From assembly GCA_948466345.1 (NCBI GenBank), contig CAOKAC010000006.1, forward strand, positions 1 through 36,199: a DNA stretch of 36,199 bases, in the 5' to 3' direction. The stretch is from an uncultured Clostridia bacterium (GTDB lineage Bacteria; Bacillota; Clostridia; Oscillospirales; CAG-272). Below, piece by piece: positions 1 to 8,001 of the stretch. Within the stretch, counting starts at the first letter, position 1. Each line of letters opens with the position of its first letter. The notes beneath the pieces were generated by a model that did not search any database, was not told where the DNA came from, and was given only the letters and a program-made list of their open reading frames with translations. Both the position numbers and the translations under genes were made by a program.

Positions 1-24
1 GGTCACGCTGGAAAGCTGTTTTGA

Positions 25-44
25 GTCTTTGTGGGAACAAAGAC
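25..44. repeat. Short perfect inverted repeat downstream of the sigma-factor operon
   Basis: Eight-base arms (GTCTTTGT / ACAAAGAC) flank a 4-base loop. It lies after the stop of the membrane protein gene on the minus strand, so it could end that operon, but the minus strand has no proper T-run after it. I see no convincing gene in bases 1-156. Confidence 0.35.
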
Positions 45-156
45 ACTGCTTGCCAAGTAGCGAAAAATAAATTCTAATCCCTTAGATTGTACCAACTCAA
101 AGGAAAAACATATAAGAATGCTGGTGGAGGACTCCTCTTGGGCTACCCTTGGGGGA

Positions 157-1590
157 TTATCTATGATATGGTACAGTTTCGCCTGTGTCCTCTTGGCGAA
201 GCAGAGTTCCGGCATTATCAAAAGTATAACAGAATACCTGACAGGTGCCGCCGATGGTAAAGGAGTTAGTAGCTGGGGAAAAGAATGTGCTTACCACGCT
301 CTCTACATCCCACGCCAATTCTCCAGTGTCGTTTACGGTCAATTTTCCACCCAGAGAGCTTTTGACAGAATAGAATGTCTCTGGCGCGCCCCCTTCTGAG
401 TCGCACAGCAGTAGTACCGCCGTGTAGTTGTCTCGCACCATGGGGGTCAGCTCCTCGCTGGAAATCTCCCAAATGTTGTTGTCAAACAGGTAGGCCAGGA
501 TATCGGCAATCTCATACCGCCCGCCCTTGTCCTTCTGCTTGGGCACTGCGTAGGCGGACAGATACACCCGATCCCCAAACTCAATCATATCAGTGATGGT
601 GTAATCACAGTCCTCCCCTTCATAAGTGAAGGTGTCCATTAGACTCCCCTCCCGATCCAGCTTCACCAGCCGGGCGGTTTCTCCATCCAGCTTGTGTCCC
701 AGCTGTATCAGGTAGCCCTCTCCCAAGCGGACGGCATTCCAGATGCCCTTATTACCGACCTCGGTCTTGCAGAAGCTAAGCTCGGTTCCGTCTGTGTCGT
801 ACTGGCTCAGGCAGAGGTAACGGAAGTCTCCCCGGCTGACGACCGCCCATGTGCCGTCCCCGTTGTCCAGCACGGCGGCGATATACTCTCGCTCAAAGCC
901 GTGATCCAGTTGACGTTGCCAGAGGACGTTCCCGCTCTCGTCCACCCGAGCCACGCTGGAATACACAGGCTGCTCACTGGACCAGGTGTCATTATGCCCC
1001 CACACCGCCGTCCCGGCGGAGGTGTGCGCGCCGTCCTCCACGTAGAGGCCGGGGAACTCCACCGTCCAGATCGGATTGCCGTCCCGGTAGCACTCCAAAA
1101 TGCTCTTGTCCAGCACATCGAAGCCCAGGCTCTCGTCCAGTTTCTCCCGGACATCCATGCGGTAGCTAAACCCGGTTTCCGGCCGGGTGTTGCGCCACAC
1201 GTTCCGATCCCACAGCGCCGCCAACTCCTCCGGGGTAGGCTCCCGCTGGGAGATTTCCAGCCCAGGTACTGCCCGTTCAATGACCTCCGCCGTTTTGTCA
1301 TAGGTGAAATGCTGGCTGGTAATATCCCGGTAAACAGCTTTCACGTCTGACCGGCTCAGCCCCTCGGTGGACAGACCGTTCTCCTCGAAAAAGTCTACCG
1401 CCTCGTTGTACTCTTTGGCTTCAGCAACGAGGATACCCCCCGTCAAACTTACAATTAGAACCAAACAGGCGGCCACCGCCAGCCACTTTCGGTAGGCCAA
1501 TGGCCTGCGGAGGGCTGTGGGAACCTCACTGCGTTCCAGAATATCGTCATCCACTCCGTCAAATGCCCTGAATAAATCGTTTTTGTTCAT
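157..1590 (-). CDS. Membrane-anchored partner protein of the ECF sigma factor (putative anti-sigma or sensor), about 477 aa
   Basis: Residues 1-35 are a short, charged cytoplasmic tail, residues 36-56 form one hydrophobic membrane segment, and the remaining ~420 residues lie outside. The outer part is rich in short strand-like segments and repeated aromatic/acidic motifs (for example VWGHNDTWS, LWQRQLDHG), which suggests a beta-propeller-like fold. No catalytic motif is visible. The start is the ATG at 1590, set by an AAGGAGGG site and by an ATGA overlap with the upstream sigma gene, so an in-frame upstream extension is ignored. One-TM proteins encoded directly after ECF sigma genes usually hold the sigma factor inactive or respond to envelope signals; that role is inferred here. 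I do not recognise a named family. GC-rich codon use differs from the genes to its right. Confidence 0.72.
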   Translation of the reverse strand: MNKNDLFRAFDGVDDDILERSEVPTALRRPLAYRKWLAVAACLVLIVSLTGGILVAEAKEYNEAVDFFEENGLSTEGLSRSDVKAVYRDITSQHFTYDKTAEVIERAVPGLEISQREPTPEELAALWDRNVWRNTRPETGFSYRMDVREKLDESLGFDVLDKSILECYRDGNPIWTVEFPGLYVEDGAHTSAGTAVWGHNDTWSSEQPVYSSVARVDESGNVLWQRQLDHGFEREYIAAVLDNGDGTWAVVSRGDFRYLCLSQYDTDGTELSFCKTEVGNKGIWNAVRLGEGYLIQLGHKLDGETARLVKLDREGSLMDTFTYEGEDCDYTITDMIEFGDRVYLSAYAVPKQKDKGGRYEIADILAYLFDNNIWEISSEELTPMVRDNYTAVLLLCDSEGGAPETFYSVKSSLGGKLTVNDTGELAWDVESVVSTFFSPATNSFTIGGTCQVFCYTFDNAGTLLRQEDTGETVPYHR

Positions 1591-2144
1591 CGGTATCCCT
1601 CCTTCAAGAGATGCGCCTTCAGCTTTTTCCGCGTCCGGCTCAGCATCACCGTCACATGATTTTCTGTCAGGCCGTACCGCCGCGCAATATCCGCTATGGA
1701 TTCGGCAAAGAAGTACCGGCGTACCAGCACGTTTCCCTCCCGCTCCGGCAGTGAGCGCACAAAACGCCGGATACACTGCCGCAGTTCTTTGGCCTCGTAT
1801 GCTGTCTCTGTGTCTGCGCCGCCATTAAAACATTCCACCAGTTCGTCCAGGACAAGGGTGATCTCGCCGCCGCCCCGTTTTTCTGCATTTCGCACATTGA
1901 AGCGGTCTAAGGAAAGATTGCGGGTAATTTTCGCCAAAAACAGCCGAAGCACATTGGGCTTCTGCGGAGGCATCGCATTCCATGCATGGAGCCAAGTATC
2001 ATTGACACACTCCTCGGAATCTTCGTGGTTGTGCAGAATGTTTTCGGCAATTGCATAGCAGTATGCGCCATACTTGTCGGCGGTTTTTGATATAGCGTCT
2101 GTATTCTTTTTCCAGTATAATTCAATGATTTGACTATCCTCCAA
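1587..2144 (-). CDS. ECF-type RNA polymerase sigma-70 factor, about 185 aa
   Basis: Region 2 is recognisable in the N-terminal half (HNHEDSEECVNDTWLHAWN, then ITRNLSLDRFN). Region 4 is at the C-terminus, with LPEREGNVLVRRYFF followed by the helix-turn-helix IADIARRYGLTENHVTVMLS. The length fits ECF factors. I chose the TTG at 2144 because AGAGGAGG lies 7 bases upstream; the in-frame TTG at 2165 precedes that site and has none of its own. The stop overlaps the next start as ATGA, which implies coupled translation of sigma factor and membrane partner. Such factors direct polymerase to a small regulon in response to surface stress, such as antimicrobial peptides in related pairs; the actual signal is unknown. 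The gene is GC-richer than the chromosome to the right, consistent with transfer. Confidence 0.9.
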   Translation of the reverse strand: MEDSQIIELYWKKNTDAISKTADKYGAYCYAIAENILHNHEDSEECVNDTWLHAWNAMPPQKPNVLRLFLAKITRNLSLDRFNVRNAEKRGGGEITLVLDELVECFNGGADTETAYEAKELRQCIRRFVRSLPEREGNVLVRRYFFAESIADIARRYGLTENHVTVMLSRTRKKLKAHLLKEGYR

Positions 2145-2204
2145 CGCAATGCCTCCTCTCTGCAACTTGAAGGTCCCTTCACCCTATAAGACGGGAAAAA
2201 CTCT

Positions 2205-2222
2205 AAAACCTTACAAGGTTTT
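2205..2222. promoter_or_regulatory. 18-base palindrome in the sigma-gene leader
   Basis: AAAACCTT-AC-AAGGTTTT has perfect 8-base arms and a 2-base centre. It lies between the probable promoter and the start of the ECF sigma gene, so it could be an operator or a leader hairpin. Its role is not shown. Confidence 0.4.
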
Positions 2223-2265
2223 TCAAAAGATTTCAGTTCTCCCAAAGATATTCAATTTGACCTCT

Positions 2266-2294
2266 ATTGTACCAGTCACAGGCAATAAGGACAA
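2266..2294 (-). promoter_or_regulatory. Probable sigma-A promoter for the ECF sigma operon
   Basis: On the minus strand it reads TTGTCC, 17 bases, TACAAT, with a TG one base upstream of the -10 (extended -10). It lies about 120 bases upstream of the chosen TTG start. The -35 is only partly consensus. Confidence 0.5.
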
Positions 2295-2296
2295 GT

Positions 2297-2431
2297 TCAT
2301 ACTGCCATTAAGTATTGGCCAGTACAAAGACGGCGAGGAACATTCCCCGCCGTCCTTGTAATTATGTTTTTGATATTATCGGTAGCCGCTACCGATAATC
2401 CGATAGCGGGTTCGTAGTCGTTTATTGTCAT
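2297..2431 (-). CDS. Small ORF of 44 aa, possible mobile-element remnant
   Basis: It begins ATG (MTINDYEPAIGLSVAATDNI) with GCGGAG just upstream and ends TGA. Its start overlaps the stop of another tiny ORF as ATGA, an arrangement typical of compact mobile-element operons. The tail reads through a GC-rich hairpin, and a perfect hairpin lies inside it, so the 3' part may not be original coding sequence. I do not recognise a family. It may be a decayed gene. Confidence 0.3.
   Translation of the reverse strand: MTINDYEPAIGLSVAATDNIKNIITRTAGNVPRRLCTGQYLMAV
2375..2399. repeat. Perfect 11-base inverted repeat with 3-base loop
   Basis: ATTATCGGTAG-CCG-CTACCGATAAT. The right arm can also pair with a second partner just to the right (CCGCTA at 2386-2391 with TAGCGG at 2404-2409), giving two exclusive hairpins. 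There is no T-run typical of a terminator. It could be a recombination or nicking site left by a mobile element, or part of the small ORF. Confidence 0.55.
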
Positions 2432-2496
2432 GTTCTCCGCTTTGTAACAGCTTTGTCGGAGGCAACAAGGATGCTATGTCCTGCGTGTGATGTCAT
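2428..2496 (-). pseudogene. Tiny 22-aa ORF, probable remnant of a mobile-element gene
   Basis: It begins MTSHAGHSIL and ends in a basic stretch (AVTKRRT), with its stop overlapping the next start as ATGA. It is too short to be a known complete protein. Its coupling to the next small ORF and the GC-rich composition suggest the 3' end of a gene cut off at an element boundary. This is inference. Confidence 0.25.
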
Positions 2497-2536
2497 TCTT
2501 TATGAGAGGGTGGCATTTAATCCTTTTTGGAATACA

Positions 2537-2565
2537 TTGACAGAAAGACACTGATGCTGTAAAAT
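2537..2565 (+). promoter_or_regulatory. Strong sigma-A promoter for the ROK-type regulator
   Basis: TTGACA, 17 bases, TAAAAT, ending about 55 bases before the ATG. The -35 is perfect and the -10 matches 5 of 6 bases. Confidence 0.8.
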
Positions 2566-2573
2566 AACAGTGT
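2548..2573. promoter_or_regulatory. Dyad overlapping the promoter, possible operator
   Basis: ACACTG and CAGTGT are separated by 14 bases. One arm lies in the -35/-10 spacer and the other just past the -10. A repressor bound here would block the promoter, so autoregulation by the downstream HTH protein is a reasonable guess. Confidence 0.35.
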
Positions 2574-2619
2574 AAGGCTAAAGCAAATAACCTGTGACAC
2601 TATTATGGAGTAACTAAAT

Positions 2620-3654
2620 ATGAGATCTGAATTTGGAAATTTAAAATCGGAAAGCATTTTGGAGATTTTTCGAGCGGCAACTTCAAAAAATAGAATTTCC
2701 AGAGCAGAAATTGCCAAAATTACTGGTTTGAGTGTAGTCACTGTTGGAAAAGTTGCAGACGCACTTCTCTCTTTAAAAATTTTGCGTCAAACCGTATCCC
2801 TTGATGGCGTCCGCGGGCGCAAATCCAGAGTGCTAAGTGCCTCCGGCAGTATTTATATCGTGGTTTACAATTTAGCTGCACCAAACTATTCAGCTCACAT
2901 TTGTGATTTGACACTACGCATTACAGACACATTTACTTATCATTTCAATCCTGACTATTTTGCAGATGAAAATTTGCATTTTTTCTTTGAACAAGCCGGT
3001 CATTATGTTAGTGAGAAAATCAACATACAAAAATGCTGCGGTTGTGCCATTCTTACTCCCGGTGACTATGACGATTACACCGATCGGGTTCTCTCACCCC
3101 GAAGCCCTCAACTCACAGGACTTGCGCTACGCAGTATTTTTGAAGAATACTCTTTTGGCGCGGTCGCACCGGTCATTGGAGACATACGTCGATTTACTGC
3201 TGGTGCTGTACAGGGTACGATAGGAAAAGATATAAGCGTGCTGTGCGTTTTCCTGGACAAGCAGGAAATATCCAGCTGCTACTTACGTAGTGGCGACAAC
3301 AGTGAAGCCCTTCGATTTTGTAAATTTGGCAACGTGGGAGCCAGCGGTGGAAAATCGGTGGAAGACTTTATTTGCCGCAGCGCAAACGTGGATCAAGCAT
3401 TAACTGTTTTATCCAACACACTTTATTGGATTTTCTCTGTTGTTCCCATTGATAAAATTGTTCTGACAGGCAATCTTTATGCTGATCCAGGATCACTTAC
3501 CCTATTGATTCGAGAGCGGCTAGCTAGCATTCGGCCGGATCAGGACGCACAGATCCCCGAAGTAGTAGGGCTTGACTGCAACGGAGCAGGTGTTCACAAT
3601 GCCGCGAAAATAATTAAAGAAAAATGGTTTCTTAAACATATTTTGGGAGAATAA
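2620..3654 (+). CDS. ROK-type transcriptional regulator, degenerate sugar-kinase domain, 344 aa
   Basis: Residues ~1-75 form a winged helix-turn-helix like that of NagC/XylR regulators (SRAEIAKITGLSVVTVGKVADALL followed by a wing with RGRKSR). The rest follows the layout of a ROK domain but has lost its marks: the phosphate loop DxGxT is not visible, and the segment where ROK proteins carry the zinc-binding CxCGxxGCxE signature reads FCKFGNVGASGGKSVED. It is therefore probably a DNA-binding protein without kinase activity and perhaps without the usual sugar site. The ATG has GGAG nine bases upstream. It is followed by an independently promoted membrane-protein gene. No sugar gene is adjacent; the sugar operon starts 4 kb away on the other strand, so its target is unknown. 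Confidence 0.75.
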   Translation: MRSEFGNLKSESILEIFRAATSKNRISRAEIAKITGLSVVTVGKVADALLSLKILRQTVSLDGVRGRKSRVLSASGSIYIVVYNLAAPNYSAHICDLTLRITDTFTYHFNPDYFADENLHFFFEQAGHYVSEKINIQKCCGCAILTPGDYDDYTDRVLSPRSPQLTGLALRSIFEEYSFGAVAPVIGDIRRFTAGAVQGTIGKDISVLCVFLDKQEISSCYLRSGDNSEALRFCKFGNVGASGGKSVEDFICRSANVDQALTVLSNTLYWIFSVVPIDKIVLTGNLYADPGSLTLLIRERLASIRPDQDAQIPEVVGLDCNGAGVHNAAKIIKEKWFLKHILGE

Positions 3655-3674
3655 AAAGATATCGCAAAAGCGCA

Positions 3675-3704
3675 TTGACAAACCGCTCTTTTATAGTATA
3701 TAAT
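3675..3704 (+). promoter_or_regulatory. Sigma-A promoter for the CNNM/CorC-type gene
   Basis: TTGACA, 18 bases, TATAAT, both hexamers perfect, lying 38 bases before the ATG. Confidence 0.82.
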
Positions 3705-3741
3705 AAACAGTAACTTTATCTTGAAAGGAATTTACAATATT

Positions 3742-5022
3742 ATGGACAGCGACAGTATAATCATGCTTTTCGTCATGATTTTACTTACCGCACTGTCGGG
3801 CTTTTTCTCGGCAACGGAAACCGCATTTTCTTCTTTTAACCGCATTCGAATGAAAAGTCTTGCATCGTCAGGAAACAAAAAAGCTGCACTCGTGTTAAAG
3901 CTGGATGATCGGTATGACAGACTGATCACCACCACTCTCATTGGAAACAATATTGTAAATATTACTTTAACTACCATCAGTACACTGTTTTTTATGCATT
4001 TGCTGACCAATGCAAGCGAAGATCTGGTAGCCACTATTTCCACAATTGTTATTACCGTGGTAGTATTGATATTCGGTGAAATTTCCCCTAAAACCCTGGC
4101 TAAAGATCACGCAGATGGATATACAATGGCTGTATGCGGCATTATGAAGGGCCTCATTACTATATTTACGCCCGTCACTGCCCTATTTTCCTTTTTGAAA
4201 ACATTGCTATGCAAGATTTTCAAGGCTGATTCCGTTTCAATTACTACAGAGGATGATTTAATCACAATGGTGGAAGAGGCGGAACAGGACGGTGGGTTAG
4301 ATGAAGACGAAAGTGAGCTGATCCGCAGCGCCATTGCATTCAGTGATCTCACCGCAGGAGAAATTCTTACGCCCCGTATTGACATTGCAGCAGTAAAAGA
4401 AGATACAGATTCCAGAGAAATTATGATGCTGTTTTTTGATACCGGATACTCCAGGCTGCCGGTCATCGGAGAGTCTGTAGACGATATTAAAGGCGTACTT
4501 CATGAAAAAGACTTTTTCTTCGCCTTTAACTCTGGGAAAACGGATTTGCGTGCATTTTATCAAAAGCCTTTATTTGTTTCTAAACATCACAAAGTCGACG
4601 ATCTTTTACGGGATCTCCAAAGTGAAAAATGTCATATGGCTTTCGTCATTGACGAATTTGGCGGCCTGCTTGGAATTGTCACTATGGAAGATATCATTGA
4701 GGAGCTAATCGGTGACGTATGGGATGAGCACGATGAAGTGGAAACTTTCTCCATGATTGTTAACGATGACGGTAGCATTACCATGGATTGTGCTGCCGAT
4801 TTGGATGAACTTTTAGACTATTTCGATATCAAATATGAAGAAGACGATGAGAAGCCGCAAACAATAAACGGTTGGATTCAAATGCAATTTGAAGGGATTC
4901 CAGAAATAGGTGAAACCTTTATCTATGGAAATCTTTTGGTAAAGGTAACCGATTGCGACAATAAAATGGTCAAAGAAATCAATGTCAAAAAAATGGATCC
5001 GCCCAAGGAAGACGCTGACTAA
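3742..5022 (+). CDS. CNNM/CorC (HlyC) family membrane protein with CBS pair, about 426 aa
   Basis: The N-terminal ~175 residues form a DUF21 (CNNM) transmembrane domain with the typical SATETAFSSFNRIRMKSLA stretch and the EISPKTLAK motif. A CBS pair follows (around EILTPRIDI through GYSRLPVIGE and IVTMEDIIEELIGDVWDEHD). A C-terminal CorC_HlyC domain ends the protein (QTINGWIQMQF, GETFIYGNLLVKV). Members move or regulate Mg2+ or Na+/Mg2+ exchange; older names call them hemolysins, without good evidence of lysis. I use the ATG at 3742, which has AAAGGAA about 11 bases upstream, rather than the TTG at 3721, whose ribosome site would lie inside the gene. A terminator shared with the convergent LRR gene follows. 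Confidence 0.9.
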   Translation: MDSDSIIMLFVMILLTALSGFFSATETAFSSFNRIRMKSLASSGNKKAALVLKLDDRYDRLITTTLIGNNIVNITLTTISTLFFMHLLTNASEDLVATISTIVITVVVLIFGEISPKTLAKDHADGYTMAVCGIMKGLITIFTPVTALFSFLKTLLCKIFKADSVSITTEDDLITMVEEAEQDGGLDEDESELIRSAIAFSDLTAGEILTPRIDIAAVKEDTDSREIMMLFFDTGYSRLPVIGESVDDIKGVLHEKDFFFAFNSGKTDLRAFYQKPLFVSKHHKVDDLLRDLQSEKCHMAFVIDEFGGLLGIVTMEDIIEELIGDVWDEHDEVETFSMIVNDDGSITMDCAADLDELLDYFDIKYEEDDEKPQTINGWIQMQFEGIPEIGETFIYGNLLVKVTDCDNKMVKEINVKKMDPPKEDAD

Positions 5023-5083
5023 TCTGTATCCTTTTTATATCTGAAATGTTTTCTGAAAAATGCCCCAAATTTAATACTTAATA

Positions 5084-5124
5084 AAAAATCCCTGTGGAAA
5101 ATCAAATTTCCCACAGGGATTTTT
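5084..5124. terminator. Bidirectional terminator between CNNM-type and LRR-dockerin genes
   Basis: AAAAATCCCTGTGG and its complement CCACAGGGATTTTT make a perfect 14-base stem flanked by A and T runs, so it can work for both convergent genes. Confidence 0.9.
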
Positions 5125-5127
5125 CTT

Positions 5128-7785
5128 TTATTTAGTCGGCATAAAATTGCCAACCAGATAGCGCTTCATATATACTACATCAGCAGAAGTTACTATTCCG
5201 TCTCCGTCAATATCTCCAGCTGTCCTTTCAGGGATATTCTGCACAGACATCCTGGCGATCTGCACCGCATCCGCCGGGGATACATCTCCGTTTCCATCTA
5301 TGTCCCCAATGAGAATATATTCTGCCTGCAGTGTAATATCTCTTGCTGGAATTCTGACCGTGGTATTTCCGCTGGCAGGATCCGCAACAGTGTCGATGTC
5401 CCCGCGCCAGCCTGCAAATCGATATCCCCATCCATTAGAGAGGTAGAATGTATCCGCTGCTAGGGAAACCTCCTGTCCCACAGTATGTTGGGATATTTTT
5501 CCGTTTATATTGACCCTGCAGTTTTTGGCAAAACCACAATCCACACAAATGCCATCCTTTGAATATGTATGTCCATTAGAATAAATTGGTGAGACCTCCT
5601 CATATATGCACTGTAAGCAATAATGAGACATACTTCCATTTTCTGTACAAGTAGCTTCCTGTTTTATTGTCCACTCGCTGAAAGCATGCTCCTCTTCCAA
5701 CACTGTTATCAGGTACTCCTCTGCAGGATTTCCTGTATCATAATAATACGCAAAATAAACCGGCTTTTGCGCAAAGGTTACTATCCCTGTATTAGGATCA
5801 AATGTTCCGATGTCATCCACAAGAATTCTATCAAATTCGTTCGGAGAGACAAACATTCTCATATCCACTTCCCATCTTCCGTTTTTATAGACAGCATTTA
5901 AAAAATTACATTGGGTATTGCATATAACCTCAGTTAACTGCCCGTTTGCTCTTAAATCCAACGCTTTCAAATGATTATAAAAGCAGTGTAAAATTTGTAA
6001 AGAAGGATTTCTGCTGACATTTATATCCGTCAACTGATTACTGCTGCAATAAAGCTCTTCCAACAGCGGATTATTTGTTACGTCCAGCTGCCACAATTGA
6101 TTATTAAAGCAAGACAAATAGCGCAGCTTCGGAATATTTCTTACATCTAATTCCTTTAAATAGTTATTGCTGCAAATAATCTCCTCTAATACCGGATTAT
6201 CTCCCAAATTTATCTGCATCAATTGGTTAGCATAGCAAGATAACAGTTTTAGCTGCGTACATTTGCTTACATCCAATTCTGTCAACTCATTATTATAGCA
6301 TACAAGCGTATCCAATACCGGATTATTCGCTGCATTCAGTTTTGTCAATTGATTATTATAGCAATATAAAAACTTCAGTTTGGGACTTCCGCTCACATCC
6401 AGTTCCATTAGCCGATTACCGCCGCATCCAAACTGCTCCAATGTAGAATTGTTCGTCAAATCGAGCTGTGTCAATTGATTCTCAAAACAGGATAAATTTT
6501 TCAGTTGGGGATTTTTGCTTATATCCAACTCAATGAGCTGATTTTCATAGCAGTAAAGCTCTTCCAAAATTGGACTATTGGTTACATTTAGCTGTGTCAA
6601 TTGATTATCAGGGCAAGTTAAAATTCTCAGCTGTGGATTCTCGCTTACATCCAACTCAATGAGCTGATTACCGCCACACCCAAGCTGCTCTAAAGCTGGA
6701 TTGTTCGTTAAATCCAATTGTGTTAATTGGTTGCCGCTGCAGATAAAAAAACTTAAAGCCGGGTTGTTACTTACATCCAGCTGCGTCAATTGGTTGTTCT
6801 TACACTCTAAAGAGGCTAAAATGGGATTTTGACTTACATCTAATTCTGTTAATTGTGTATCGGAGCAGATTAAGAATCTTAACAAAGGGTTTGCACTTAC
6901 ATCTATCTTTGTTAATGGATTACCGCTGCAATAAAAATTTTCTAAAGCAATATTGTTCCTTACATCCAGCTTCAAAAGATTGTTCCAAGCACAGTGCAAT
7001 TCTGTTATAGCAGAATTATTTTCTACATCCAGCTTAGACAACTGGTTGAAACAACAGGTCAGCTTCGTGAGAGCAAGATTGTTGCTTACATCTAAATCCA
7101 TCAATTGATTACTATCACAATATAAAAGCGTTAATGCAGGATTTTGACTTACATTCAATTCGGCTATACTGTTTTGCGTACATTGTAGCTTTGTTAAAGC
7201 AGGATTATTACTTACATCTAATTCTGTCAACCGATTGTAGTAAGCATATAGATCTTTTAAAGCAGGATTGTTGCTTACATCTATCTTTGCTACCTGATTC
7301 ATAGAAAAAACCAGAGTCTCTAAATTCGTATTTTTGCTTACATCCAGTTCTGTCAACTGATTCATAGAACACTGTAATTCTATTAATGCGGGATTGTTTC
7401 TCATATCCAATCTTGTCAACTCATTTTTAAAGCAATCCAGCAAAGTCAAAGCAGTAAAAAACTCTATGCCCTGCAAAGATGAAACCATACTGTGGTCAAT
7501 AATAATTTCTGTTACCGATTTACTCTCCTGTTCTGAAAGATATCCATCGTCCGCGCCGGGAAGTCCACAAACATAATTTCTGAAAATGGCATCCGGAAAA
7601 TTATTTTCACAAATATGTAGTTCCTCGTTCCCATTTACGCATGCAGATACGCCGCTGAACGTGCCAAATGCATGCCCCGCACACTCCGCTGCTGCTCCCA
7701 GACTATCTTCTGCATACGCCGCCGCGCCGCAAACAGGGATAAACAATATAGACAGTACTAGTATACACGATAAAATCCTTTTCAT
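5128..7785 (-). CDS. Secreted leucine-rich-repeat protein with C-terminal dockerin, 885 aa
   Basis: Residues 1-25 form a signal peptide with a likely cut after AYA. Residues ~110-613 hold 24 consecutive leucine-rich repeats, each exactly 21 residues, of the form PxLxxLxCxxNQLTxLDVSxN; nearly all carry a Cys at the same place. A linker with four Cys follows (CTENG, CLQC, CVDC), then a bacterial-repeat/InlB-like domain (FAGWRGDI, ITLQAEY). The last ~60 residues are a type I dockerin with two calcium loops (DIDGNGDVSPAD and DIDGDGIVTSAD, each followed by a helix). The start has GGGGGAG just upstream. LRRs bind proteins or glycans; the dockerin would plug the protein into a cohesin scaffold. No cohesin or glycoside hydrolase lies in the window. 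Confidence 0.93.
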   Translation of the reverse strand: MKRILSCILVLSILFIPVCGAAAYAEDSLGAAAECAGHAFGTFSGVSACVNGNEELHICENNFPDAIFRNYVCGLPGADDGYLSEQESKSVTEIIIDHSMVSSLQGIEFFTALTLLDCFKNELTRLDMRNNPALIELQCSMNQLTELDVSKNTNLETLVFSMNQVAKIDVSNNPALKDLYAYYNRLTELDVSNNPALTKLQCTQNSIAELNVSQNPALTLLYCDSNQLMDLDVSNNLALTKLTCCFNQLSKLDVENNSAITELHCAWNNLLKLDVRNNIALENFYCSGNPLTKIDVSANPLLRFLICSDTQLTELDVSQNPILASLECKNNQLTQLDVSNNPALSFFICSGNQLTQLDLTNNPALEQLGCGGNQLIELDVSENPQLRILTCPDNQLTQLNVTNSPILEELYCYENQLIELDISKNPQLKNLSCFENQLTQLDLTNNSTLEQFGCGGNRLMELDVSGSPKLKFLYCYNNQLTKLNAANNPVLDTLVCYNNELTELDVSKCTQLKLLSCYANQLMQINLGDNPVLEEIICSNNYLKELDVRNIPKLRYLSCFNNQLWQLDVTNNPLLEELYCSSNQLTDINVSRNPSLQILHCFYNHLKALDLRANGQLTEVICNTQCNFLNAVYKNGRWEVDMRMFVSPNEFDRILVDDIGTFDPNTGIVTFAQKPVYFAYYYDTGNPAEEYLITVLEEEHAFSEWTIKQEATCTENGSMSHYCLQCIYEEVSPIYSNGHTYSKDGICVDCGFAKNCRVNINGKISQHTVGQEVSLAADTFYLSNGWGYRFAGWRGDIDTVADPASGNTTVRIPARDITLQAEYILIGDIDGNGDVSPADAVQIARMSVQNIPERTAGDIDGDGIVTSADVVYMKRYLVGNFMPTK
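5947..7458 (-). repeat. Tandem array of 24 coding repeats with 63-base period
   Basis: The LRR units are all 63 bases long with no insertion or deletion between units. Consensus positions (LDVS, NQLT, Cys) are preserved while other codons diverge, so the array grew by in-frame duplication and then diversified. Confidence 0.85.
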
Positions 7786-7827
7786 TTTTCTCCCCCGCCG
7801 TACAGAATCGACATATTTTGCAATAAT

Positions 7828-7856
7828 ATTGTAATAAATTTATGCAAATTTGTCAA
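7828..7856 (-). promoter_or_regulatory. Sigma-A promoter for the LRR-dockerin gene
   Basis: On the minus strand: TTGACA, 17 bases, TACAAT, about 43 bases before the ATG. Confidence 0.8.
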
Positions 7857-7960
7857 TTCAACAGATCTACCCAACTTAAATTATATCGTTATATAAATAC
7901 CAATTATATACTATTTATTTCTATAATAAATTTACTGTCTTTTATAAATAAAAGTGAAAT

Positions 7961-7988
7961 AAAAAGCTCCATAAAAATGGAGCTTTTT
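7961..7988 (-). terminator. Terminator of the eight-gene catabolic operon
   Basis: AAAAAGCTCCAT and ATGGAGCTTTTT pair perfectly over 12 bases around a 4-base A loop, 13 bases past the stop of the Gfo/Idh gene. It also faces into the LRR gene promoter region and would insulate it. Confidence 0.88.
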
Positions 7989-8001
7989 ATAAACTTATTT
8001 T

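Larger units (their letters stand above)
2145..2619. other. 475-base intergenic stretch between the sigma operon and the ROK regulator
   Basis: It holds, from left to right, an 18-base palindrome, a probable minus-strand promoter for the sigma gene, two tiny coupled minus-strand ORFs containing a strong hairpin, a change from GC-rich to AT-rich sequence near 2515, and a plus-strand promoter with an overlapping dyad for the ROK-type gene. These parts are listed separately. Confidence 0.6.

Noticed and set aside
3..221. 72-codon minus-strand frame at the left edge
   Set aside because: It overlaps the end of the sigma partner gene by 65 bases, has no clear ribosome site and no recognisable motif.
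694..1350. 218-codon plus-strand frame
   Set aside because: Antisense to the membrane partner of the sigma factor; GC-rich sequence produces long shadow frames and no ribosome site precedes it.
2620..3654. ROK gene as the dedicated regulator of the sugar operon
   Set aside because: It is 4-13 kb away on the other strand, separated by unrelated genes, and no shared operator was seen at the operon promoter; kept only as a possibility to test.
5947..7458. Regular 63-base repeats, considered as CRISPR or satellite
   Set aside because: Units are coding, diverged and continuous without unique spacers; they are leucine-rich repeats.
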